From Pseudomonadota bacterium (GTDB taxonomy: Bacteria; Pseudomonadota; Gammaproteobacteria; Burkholderiales; Thiobacillaceae), in the NCBI GenBank assembly GCA_021847385.1, contig JAJZTV010000106.1, positions 1 through 7,070 on the forward strand: a stretch of DNA of 7,070 nucleotides, in the 5' to 3' direction. The notes under the pieces are model-generated. The model was given only the letters and a program-made list of their open reading frames with translations, was not told the DNA's origin and searched no databases. The translations under genes and the position numbers were made by a program. The first letter of the stretch is position 1. Every line of letters begins with the position of its first letter. Positions 1 to 6,366 of the stretch are shown piece after piece.

Positions 1-1380
1 TGGCCGCAAGTGACGCCGGAAGAGTCGCCGATGGACTACATCACCAATGGCGTGCATGTGGCGACCTTTCTGGCCCAGGAATGGCAGACCCTGTTCGACA
101 ACAAGCTGGGCTACGATTGGCGCCGGCGCTATTGCGATACCGACTACTTCGCCAAGGTGGCGGCCATCCCCGATCACGAGTTCTGGGCGGTGCATCAGGG
201 GCTCAAGGCGCAAATGCTGCATACCCTGGCTTCGCGCGTGACCCAGCAGCACCTGCGCAATCATGGCTCGGAAGGCCATCTGGAGCGCATGCTCAAACAC
301 GCCAATCCGCTCGACCCCAATGTGCTGATCATCGGCTTCGCCCGCCGTTTCGCGACCTATAAGCGCGCCACCTTGCTGTTCGAGAACATGGATTGGCTGC
401 GGGCGATCTTGGGCGATGCGAATCGGCCGGTGCTGTTCGTGTTCGCCGGCAAGGCCCACCCGGCCGACCGACCGGGCCAGGAACTGATTCGCCGCATCCA
501 TGAGATCTCGCGCCTGCCGGAGTTCGAAGGCAAGTTGTTGATGGTCGAGGGCTACGATCTCGGTTTGTCGCGCCGGCTGGTGGCCGGGGTCGATGTCTGG
601 CTGAACAACCCGATCTATCCGTTGGAGGCCTCGGGCACCTCGGGCATGAAGGCGGCGATGAACGGCGTCCTCAACCTGTCGGTCGACGACGGCTGGTGGG
701 CCGAAGGTTACGACGGCGACAACGGCTGGGTGATCAAGGCCGCGCCGGAGTATTACGACGACGCGCGGCGCAACAAGGAAGACAGCCAGACCTTGTATGA
801 GCTGTTGCAGGATCAGGTCATCCCGATGTACTACCGGCGCAACGAGCTCGGGTTTTCGCCGGAGTGGGTGCGCATGGCCAAGCGCTCGATCGCGACGCTG
901 CTGCCGCAGTTCAATTCCACGCGCATGGTCATGGAATATGTGAACAAGTTCTACATACCGGCCAGCCGGCAATGGCGGCGCTTCGCCGAGAACGATTTCG
1001 CCGCGGCCAAGGTGCTGGCGGCGTGGAAGGAGAAGGTGCGCCAGGCCTGGGGTAGCGTGAGCATCCGCCGGCTCGATACGCCGCCCAAGCGTATCGCGCA
1101 TGGCGAGGGTATGCAGATTCGGGTCGCGGTACACCTCGATGGCCTGGCACCCGAGGACGTGCGGGTCGAACTGCTGGTCGGCCGCGATTCGCGTCGAGGC
1201 ATCGAGAACGACCGCAAGGTTTTCGAGTTGCAGGCGACCAGTTGCGGCGCATCCGAATGCGAGTTTGCGTTGGAGTTGACGCCCGAACTATGCGGCCGGC
1301 TGGTCTATCGCATTCGGGTCTATCCCTACCATGAACTGCTGACGCATCCGTTCGAGACCGGTTTGATGCTTTGGCTTTGA
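1..1380 (+). CDS. glgP: Alpha-glucan (glycogen) phosphorylase, GT35, C-terminal part; 5' end outside window
   Basis: This enzyme removes glucose from the non-reducing ends of glycogen or maltodextrin with phosphate, giving glucose-1-phosphate, in the cytoplasm. The frame is open from base 1 and ends at TGA 1378-1380, giving 459 residues. Related bacterial alpha-glucan phosphorylases are about 850 residues, so nearly half is missing. Counting from base 1, visible signatures are TNGVH (15-19), GFARRFATYKRA (112-123), GKAHPADRPGQ (150-160) and NPIYPLEASGTSGMK (203-217). Lys217 matches the lysine that binds pyridoxal phosphate in this family. GWWAEGYDGDNGW follows at 231-243. The last 110 or so residues look like the beta-rich C-terminal region of the short bacterial form rather than the E. 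coli GlgP/MalP form. The gene faces glgA tail-to-tail, so the two are not one operon despite the shared pathway. No frameshift or lost key residue is visible. Family assignment is secure; glycogen versus maltodextrin preference is not readable here. Confidence 0.93.
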   Translation, partial: WPQVTPEESPMDYITNGVHVATFLAQEWQTLFDNKLGYDWRRRYCDTDYFAKVAAIPDHEFWAVHQGLKAQMLHTLASRVTQQHLRNHGSEGHLERMLKHANPLDPNVLIIGFARRFATYKRATLLFENMDWLRAILGDANRPVLFVFAGKAHPADRPGQELIRRIHEISRLPEFEGKLLMVEGYDLGLSRRLVAGVDVWLNNPIYPLEASGTSGMKAAMNGVLNLSVDDGWWAEGYDGDNGWVIKAAPEYYDDARRNKEDSQTLYELLQDQVIPMYYRRNELGFSPEWVRMAKRSIATLLPQFNSTRMVMEYVNKFYIPASRQWRRFAENDFAAAKVLAAWKEKVRQAWGSVSIRRLDTPPKRIAHGEGMQIRVAVHLDGLAPEDVRVELLVGRDSRRGIENDRKVFELQATSCGASECEFALELTPELCGRLVYRIRVYPYHELLTHPFETGLMLWL

Positions 1381-1399
1381 CGGCTGGGGGCTGGCGCCG

Positions 1400-2848
1400 C
1401 TAGCCTCGTATCAGCTGGTCATAGAGTCCGACGTATTGCCGGGCGCTGCTTTCCCAGCTGAAGTCGCGGCGCATGCCGGCGATTTGTAGCCGGCGCCAGG
1501 CCTGGGTGTCGGCAAACAGCGCCAGCATGCGTTCCACCGTGGCTTGCAAGGCCATGGGGGTTTCCCCGTGGAACACGAAGCCGGTGGCCTGGCCCTGGGC
1601 CAGGGCCTGCGCTGTCGCATCGACCACGGTGTCCTTGAGACCGCCGGTGCCATGCACCATCGGCGGCGTGCCATAGCGTTGGCTATACATCTGGTTCAGG
1701 CCGCAGGGCTCGAACCGCGACGGCATCAGGAAGCAATCGGCGCCGGCCTCGATGCGGTGGGCCAAGCCTTCGTCGTAGCCGATGACGGCGGCGACCTTGC
1801 CGGGATGGCGTGCCGCCAAGTCGTGCACGGCCTGTTCCAAGGTGGCCTCGCCGCTACCCAGCAATACCAGCTGGCCGCCGCGTGCGACCAGCCAGTCGGC
1901 GATCGCCAACACCAAGTCGACCCCCTTCTGATAAGTCAGGCGGGAGACGATGCCGAACAACGGCGTGCGGGCATCGACGGCAAGGTTCAAATCTTCCTGG
2001 AGCGCGCGCTTGCAAAGATTCTTGCCGGCCAAGTCGGCGCTGGAATAGGCATGCGGCAGATGGGGGTCGTTAGCCGGGTTCCAGAAAACGGTATCGATGC
2101 CGTTGACGATGCCGCTCAATATGTCGCGGCGCATGGTCAGCAGGCCCTGCAGGCCCATGCCCAGCGGCTCGTGTTGAATCTCGTCGGCGTAGGACGGGCT
2201 GACCGTATTGATCCGGTCGGCATAAAACAGGCCGGCCTTGAGGAAGGAGAGATTGCCGTAATACTCCATGCCTTCCATTTGAAAGTGCTCGGCCGGCAAG
2301 GCCAATTGGGCAACCGTGCTGGCGGGGAAGATGCCTTGGTAGGCCAGGTTGTGGATGGTCATCAGGCTGCGGGCCCGGCCGCCCATGAAACGCAGCCAGG
2401 CCGGGGCCAGGCCGGTTTGCCAATCGTTGCAATGCAAGATGTCCGGGCGCCAGCCGAGCGGCGTTTCGGCTGCGGTAAGGTGGGCGGCGAGCCAGGACAA
2501 CAGGCCGAAACGCAGTGCGTTGTCGGGGTAATCGTAGCCGTCGATGTCTTGGTAGGGACCACCCTCGCGCGCATAGTAGCCGGGGGCGTTGATCACATAG
2601 ACCGGCGTCGTGGAATCCGGCATATCGGCTTGCAGCAGCCGAATGTCGCCGAATGCCGGGGTGCGATCGAGGCGCAGGCACTCGCGCGGTTTATGCAGGC
2701 TATCCAATACACCCGGGTAAGCCGGCAACAGCAGCCGGCAATCGATGCCCGAATCGCGCAGCGCGCTGGGCAAGGCGCCGCTGACATCGGCCAAGCCACC
2801 GGTCTTGACGAGGGGGCGGGCCTCCGAGGTGGCGAACAAGACTTTCAT
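1400..2848 (-). CDS. glgA: Glycogen synthase (ADP-glucose type, GT5)
   Basis: Transfers glucose from ADP-glucose to the growing alpha-1,4-glucan chain, the elongation step of bacterial glycogen synthesis, in the cytoplasm. The protein is 482 residues, close to the usual length of about 477. Counting from the ATG at 2848-2846, KTGGLADV (Lys15) is the N-terminal ADP-glucose loop. HCNDW carries Asp142, SRLTYQKG carries Arg303 and Lys308, and SRFEPCGLNQMYSQRYG carries Glu380. These match E. coli Asp137, Arg300, Lys305 and Glu377 in order and nearly in spacing, so the enzyme should be active. The frame stays open upstream to an ATG at 2968, but those 40 residues do not resemble GlgA, and the family normally begins MKVLF..SE. 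An ATG at 2863 is another possibility. A GGAG lies 12 bases before the chosen start, rather far. The gene is convergent with the phosphorylase and divergent from the c-di-GMP gene. Confidence 0.95.
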   Translation of the reverse strand: MKVLFATSEARPLVKTGGLADVSGALPSALRDSGIDCRLLLPAYPGVLDSLHKPRECLRLDRTPAFGDIRLLQADMPDSTTPVYVINAPGYYAREGGPYQDIDGYDYPDNALRFGLLSWLAAHLTAAETPLGWRPDILHCNDWQTGLAPAWLRFMGGRARSLMTIHNLAYQGIFPASTVAQLALPAEHFQMEGMEYYGNLSFLKAGLFYADRINTVSPSYADEIQHEPLGMGLQGLLTMRRDILSGIVNGIDTVFWNPANDPHLPHAYSSADLAGKNLCKRALQEDLNLAVDARTPLFGIVSRLTYQKGVDLVLAIADWLVARGGQLVLLGSGEATLEQAVHDLAARHPGKVAAVIGYDEGLAHRIEAGADCFLMPSRFEPCGLNQMYSQRYGTPPMVHGTGGLKDTVVDATAQALAQGQATGFVFHGETPMALQATVERMLALFADTQAWRRLQIAGMRRDFSWESSARQYVGLYDQLIRG

Positions 2849-2881
2849 CTGCGGCAAGGGCTCCATTGCGGGTAGGATGCT

Positions 2882-2887
2882 ATTGTA
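2882..2887 (-). promoter_or_regulatory. Possible -10 element for glgA
   Basis: Read on the minus strand this is TACAAT, five of six matches to the sigma70 -10 consensus. It would start transcription near 2875, about 27 bases before the glgA ATG at 2848. The best -35-like hexamer, TTGCGA (2913-2908 on the minus strand), is 20 bases away, which is too far for a typical promoter. The -10 call is therefore tentative. If right, the transcript excludes the upstream-extended glgA start at 2968. Confidence 0.3.
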
Positions 2888-2915
2888 GGGCTTGTAGCCT
2901 GGTGTGCTCGCAACC

Positions 2916-2944
2916 TTGAGCAAATTCAGAACTAAGCCAATAAT
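2916..2944 (+). promoter_or_regulatory. Sigma70-like promoter for the phosphorelay-EAL gene
   Basis: TTGAGC (2916-2921, four of six matches to -35) and AATAAT (2939-2944, five of six matches to -10) are separated by exactly 17 bases, the preferred spacing. The surroundings are AT-rich compared with the rest of the window. The predicted transcript would begin near 2951, about 25 bases before the AGGAG Shine-Dalgarno at 2975. The elements overlap the region upstream of glgA, so the two divergent genes share this short control region. This is pattern matching only, with no experimental support. Confidence 0.45.
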
Positions 2945-2974
2945 CCCATCGCAACAATAAATCGACATGACGAG

Positions 2975-2979
2975 AGGAG
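2975..2979 (+). promoter_or_regulatory. Strong Shine-Dalgarno in front of the leader ORF
   Basis: AGGAG within GAGAGGAG lies seven bases before a GTG at 2987. It is the only strong ribosome binding site between the predicted promoter and the signalling gene. It is too far from the ATGs at 3022 (42 bases) and 3085 to serve them directly. It therefore points to translation starting at GTG 2987 in a different frame, or to a start for the large protein that I have not placed correctly. Confidence 0.4.
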
Positions 2980-2986
2980 TGGTACG

Positions 2987-3088
2987 GTGTCTGGAACCAT
3001 GGGCAGGGCCGTTTATTCCGCATGGGCCTGTTCCCCAACGCCCACTTGGTTGATGCCTTGGCTACCGTCGGCTCACACACAAGCATGA
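2987..3088 (+). CDS. Possible 33-residue leader peptide, translationally coupled to the phosphorelay-EAL gene
   Basis: This is a small ORF starting at GTG 2987, seven bases after AGGAG, with a second in-frame ATG at 2999. It ends at TGA 3086-3088. That stop overlaps the in-frame ATG of the large gene at 3085 (ATGA) and touches another ATG at 3088. The start signal and stop overlap fit a leader that delivers ribosomes to the next gene. The peptide is rich in Trp (four), Pro and Ala; I recognise no family in it. Alternatives are chance, or a sequencing or natural frameshift that split the N-terminus of the large protein. The frame is well defined, but expression is unproven. Confidence 0.3.
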   Translation: MSGTMGRAVYSAWACSPTPTWLMPWLPSAHTQA

Positions 3089-6000
3089 TGCCCATCCGAC
3101 AAGAACAGCCCTTGCTGGCTGCCTACGACATGATGCTCGCCCTGGTCGGCGAGACGCAGGTCGACGACTTGACCGAGGTTTTTCTGCAGCGCCTGCTCGA
3201 TCACACCGGTTTTTCCTGCGGGGTATTCCTGTTGCTACAGGAAGAAGGCGAGGTGGCGAATCCCACAGTCGGGGTGACACTTTGCCAAGTGGTCGGCGAT
3301 AGCGCGCTGAGTCGGCATATCGGCCAGGCCTTGGCTTGGCCAAGCGCGCTGTTCGCCGGCGCGCCGGGGCAAGCTTATGAGGTGGAGCTGGCCGAAGCGC
3401 TGTTCGCAGGCGCGGCCCGCTATCGGCAGGCATTGCGCCTGCCGGTCGGGTCGCTCGGTTTCATCCTGCTTTTCTCTGCGCTGGAGACAAGTCCCGGCCT
3501 CGATATCGGCCAGACGTTCAACCCCGTGCTGGAAAGCTTCGCCAAGGCCTACCGTACCGGCCGCTTGATCGCCGATCATGCCGCTGATCTGGAAAAAGAA
3601 GTCGAGGAACGGCGGCAGGCACAGGCGCAGTTGAAGGAACAGCAGCGACAGTTGTGGACGATGCTGGAATTCCTGCCGCTGGCGATCGCCGCCTTCAGCC
3701 ACGATGGCCGCACGCAATATGTCAATGCCAAGTTCGTCGACCTGTTCGGCTACGACAAGGCTCAGGTGCCGACGCTCAATGCCTGGTGGCAGCAGGCTTC
3801 GCCCGATGCGGAAAGCTTCGCTGCACTGCGGGAGAAATGGCAGGCGGTGGTGACCTCGGCCAAGCTCTACCAGACCGAGCCGGAGCCGGTTTCCGGCATG
3901 GCCCGTTGCAAGGGCGGGATGCTGAGGTATCTTGAAATGCGGGCGGTATTTGTCGGCGACTGGATGCTGACGACGGTGATCGATCTGACCCAGCGGCGCG
4001 AACTTGAGCAGGCGGTGCTGCAGGCAAAGGAAGATATCGAACGCGGCAATGCGGAAAAGTCACAGCTTATTGCGCGCATCGCGCGCGATCTGTATGCGCC
4101 CTTGAACGTGGTGATGGGCTATGCCCAGTTGCTCGAAACCGGCAGCGCCCTGGCCGAGCATGAGTTGTCGCATGTGCTCGAGATCAAGACGGCGTGCGGC
4201 CAGATGCTCGACATGATCAAGCAATTGATCGGCACGGCGGCCCAACCCGACACACCGCCCCAGCCGGCCGAGGCAGGGCCAGCCGTGCCGATGCCCCGTA
4301 GCCGCATCTTGGTGGTCGAGGATTATGAGCCCAATCGCCAGCTTCTCATCCGCCAGTTGGCGCGACTGGGCTATGAATCGGATGTCGCCGGCGATGGCGC
4401 CGAGGCCCTGAGATTGTGGCAAGCGGCGCCTTACGCCTTGATCCTGACCGATTGCAATATGCCGGTGATGGACGGCCTGGAGCTGACCGGCCGTATTCGC
4501 GACATTGAGCACGACTTGGGCGGGCATGTGCCGATCGTCGCGATTTCGGCCAATACCACGCAGCAGGAAATCGATAAATGCCTGAACGCCGGCATGGATG
4601 CCTACCTAAGCAAGCCGGTGAAGCTGAACGAGCTGGAGCAGGTATGCGCCAAATTCGTGTTGCCGCCGAGCGAGGTGGCCGAGAAGATGGCGCGGCCTGT
4701 TACCGCCCTGCCCGAACGGTCGAGTCCGGCCGGCTCGCGCCTGCAGCACCTGATGGGCCTGTTGGGCGATGTCGAGCCGCAGGAATTGTTCCACCTGGTC
4801 GAGGTGTTCATCGCTTCCATACAGGAGACCTTGTCCGAGGTCGGCGTTTGCGACCGTGCCGACGATGCACCGGGCCTGGTCCAGGCCGCGCATAAGCTGA
4901 AATCGTCGCTGCGGGCCATGGGCGACGATGCGCTGTTTGCACGAGCCGATGCGATCGAGTTGGCCGCGAAGCAGGGCGATTGGCCGCTGATTCGGCGCGG
5001 TCTGCCGGATCTGGTGGCTGGGGTGCTCAAGTCGATCGAGGCGATTCGTGGCGAATGGCACGACCGGCCCACGCCGGCTGCCGCGGATGTCGGCACCATC
5101 GCCCATGCCGCCGACGATTGGGCCGGCCTGGGTGTGTTGCTGATCGACGACGATGCCTTCGTGCGCGAGCAGGTCACCAATATGTTGCATCGTTTGGGCG
5201 TGGGGCGGGTACGCCAGGCCGCCAATGGCGTTGAGGCGCTGGCCGATCTGGAAACGCATGCCGGTGAGACCGACATCGTGCTGTGCGACCTCAATATGCC
5301 GAGCATGGATGGTCTGGAATTCATCCGCCACTTCGCCGCGCGCAAAGACAAGATCGATATCGCTTTCATCAGCGGCGAGGACAGCCGCATGCTCAGCAGT
5401 GCACAGGAGCTGGCGCGGGCGCAGGGGCTCCATGTCTTGGGCGTGGCGGTCAAGCCGGTCCGCAGCACAGGCCTCTATGGCATCCTCGGCCGGCATGGCT
5501 GGCAGGACGCGCGCCGCACGGTCAAGGCCGGCGGTCCGGAAGTCAGCGTGGCCGATATCTCGACCGGCATCGAGAACAAGCAGTTCACGGCCTTCTTCCA
5601 GCCCAAGGTCGATGTCGATACCTTGGAGGTGATCGGGCTTGAGGCGCTGGCGCGTTGGCAGCATCCGGTGCATGGCCTGATTCTGCCGGGGTCGTTCATC
5701 CCTATGGCCGAGGCCAATGGCTTGATCGAGGCCTTGACCATGTCGGTGTTCCGGCGCGCGCTCGAGGCCGGCGGCGAGCTGCATCGGCTGGGCTATAAAC
5801 TCAAGATCGCTGTCAATTATTCTGCACAATCTTTTGGTAGCCTGGAGCTGCCTGAATTCGTGGTGGCCTCGGCCCAGGCGGCCGGCTTGGATCCGAACTA
5901 TTTGATCATCGAGGTGACCGAGTCCGGCCTGATGAGCGACCTGACCGTCGCGTTGGAAGTGTTGAGCCGGCTGCGGCTCAAGGGGGTGAGCCTGTCGATC

Positions 6001-6306
6001 GACGATTTCGGCACGGGCTATTCGTCGATGGATCAGTTGCGACGCATCCCGTTCAGCGAGTTGAAGATCGACCAAGGTTTCGTGCGCGGCGCGGCGCGCG
6101 ACCCGATGGCGCGCTCGATCCTCGAGTCCAGCGTCGACATGGCGCGCAAGCTGAATTTGGTGACCGTGGCCGAGGGGGTGGAGACGGAGGAAGAACTCGA
6201 GCTCGTGCGCGGCCTGGGCTGCGATTTGGTGCAGGGTTTTTTGATCGCGCGGCCGATGGCCTTGCCCGATCTGGTCGAATGGTTGAAGCGGCGGCCTAAG
6301 TCCTGA
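3022..6306 (+). CDS. Multidomain phosphorelay c-di-GMP phosphodiesterase (GAF-like/PAS/degenerate HisKA/REC/HPt/REC/EAL)
   Basis: A 1,094-residue signalling protein with no evident membrane segment or signal peptide, so probably cytoplasmic. Positions count from ATG 3022. A GAF-like sensor region spans about 31-180 and a charged coiled coil 187-212. A PAS domain spans about 207-325. A HisKA-like helical pair spans about 341-403, with Arg355 where the phospho-accepting His belongs and no ATPase domain after it. REC1 spans 427-546 (Glu433, Asp434, phospho-acceptor Asp477, Ser509, Lys531). HPt spans about 575-680 with His624 in AHKLKSS. REC2 spans 703-823 (Asp709, Asp710, phospho-acceptor Asp756, Ser784, Lys811). 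EAL spans about 846-1090 with Glu874, Asn932, Glu964, Asp994, Asp995, Lys1015, Glu1051 and Gln1071. This full catalytic set predicts hydrolysis of c-di-GMP to pGpG. The REC2-EAL part resembles RocR. The N-terminus is uncertain: ATG 3022 lacks a convincing ribosome binding site, while ATG 3085, overlapping a leader stop, is a good alternative and loses no domain. Confidence 0.93.
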   Translation: MGLFPNAHLVDALATVGSHTSMMPIRQEQPLLAAYDMMLALVGETQVDDLTEVFLQRLLDHTGFSCGVFLLLQEEGEVANPTVGVTLCQVVGDSALSRHIGQALAWPSALFAGAPGQAYEVELAEALFAGAARYRQALRLPVGSLGFILLFSALETSPGLDIGQTFNPVLESFAKAYRTGRLIADHAADLEKEVEERRQAQAQLKEQQRQLWTMLEFLPLAIAAFSHDGRTQYVNAKFVDLFGYDKAQVPTLNAWWQQASPDAESFAALREKWQAVVTSAKLYQTEPEPVSGMARCKGGMLRYLEMRAVFVGDWMLTTVIDLTQRRELEQAVLQAKEDIERGNAEKSQLIARIARDLYAPLNVVMGYAQLLETGSALAEHELSHVLEIKTACGQMLDMIKQLIGTAAQPDTPPQPAEAGPAVPMPRSRILVVEDYEPNRQLLIRQLARLGYESDVAGDGAEALRLWQAAPYALILTDCNMPVMDGLELTGRIRDIEHDLGGHVPIVAISANTTQQEIDKCLNAGMDAYLSKPVKLNELEQVCAKFVLPPSEVAEKMARPVTALPERSSPAGSRLQHLMGLLGDVEPQELFHLVEVFIASIQETLSEVGVCDRADDAPGLVQAAHKLKSSLRAMGDDALFARADAIELAAKQGDWPLIRRGLPDLVAGVLKSIEAIRGEWHDRPTPAAADVGTIAHAADDWAGLGVLLIDDDAFVREQVTNMLHRLGVGRVRQAANGVEALADLETHAGETDIVLCDLNMPSMDGLEFIRHFAARKDKIDIAFISGEDSRMLSSAQELARAQGLHVLGVAVKPVRSTGLYGILGRHGWQDARRTVKAGGPEVSVADISTGIENKQFTAFFQPKVDVDTLEVIGLEALARWQHPVHGLILPGSFIPMAEANGLIEALTMSVFRRALEAGGELHRLGYKLKIAVNYSAQSFGSLELPEFVVASAQAAGLDPNYLIIEVTESGLMSDLTVALEVLSRLRLKGVSLSIDDFGTGYSSMDQLRRIPFSELKIDQGFVRGAARDPMARSILESSVDMARKLNLVTVAEGVETEEELELVRGLGCDLVQGFLIARPMALPDLVEWLKRRPKS

Positions 6307-6354
6307 TCGGTGATTGCCCGAGGGGCGAGGCCGCGAGGGTGAACATCAATTGGC

Positions 6355-6360
6355 GGGAGG
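6355..6360 (+). promoter_or_regulatory. Ribosome binding site of the 6-phosphogluconate dehydrogenase gene
   Basis: GGGAGG lies six bases before the ATG at 6367 and fixes that start. The neighbouring ATG at 6362 is out of frame and meets a stop after one further codon. Confidence 0.75.
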
Positions 6361-6366
6361 AATGCG

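Noticed and set aside
1389..1405. Hairpin overlapping the glgA stop as an intrinsic terminator.
   Set aside because: The stem is short with a G-T pair and no T-run follows on either strand, so it is not listed as a terminator.
1544..2875. A 443-codon open frame on the plus strand opposite glgA.
   Set aside because: It is antisense to an intact, strongly conserved glycogen synthase, has no recognisable domain, and its composition is that of a reverse-complement shadow.
2849..2968. N-terminal extension of glgA to the ATG at 2968.
   Set aside because: The extra 40 residues do not match GlgA proteins, the natural family start is MKVLF, and a -10 candidate lies inside the extension.
4606..6075. 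A long open frame (489 codons) on the minus strand opposite REC1-EAL.
   Set aside because: It lies entirely opposite a gene with clear domains and catalytic residues, has low-complexity composition rich in His, Gln, Arg and Ala, and shows no recognisable motif. It is the usual shadow of GC-rich coding DNA.
3022..6306. Calling the large protein a hybrid histidine kinase.
   Set aside because: It has PAS and HisKA-like sequence but lacks the phospho-accepting His and any ATPase domain, so kinase activity is not supported.
6316..6326. Small hairpin GCCC-GAG-GGGC after the EAL gene as a terminator.
   Set aside because: Only four base pairs and no T-run; such structures are common by chance in GC-rich DNA.
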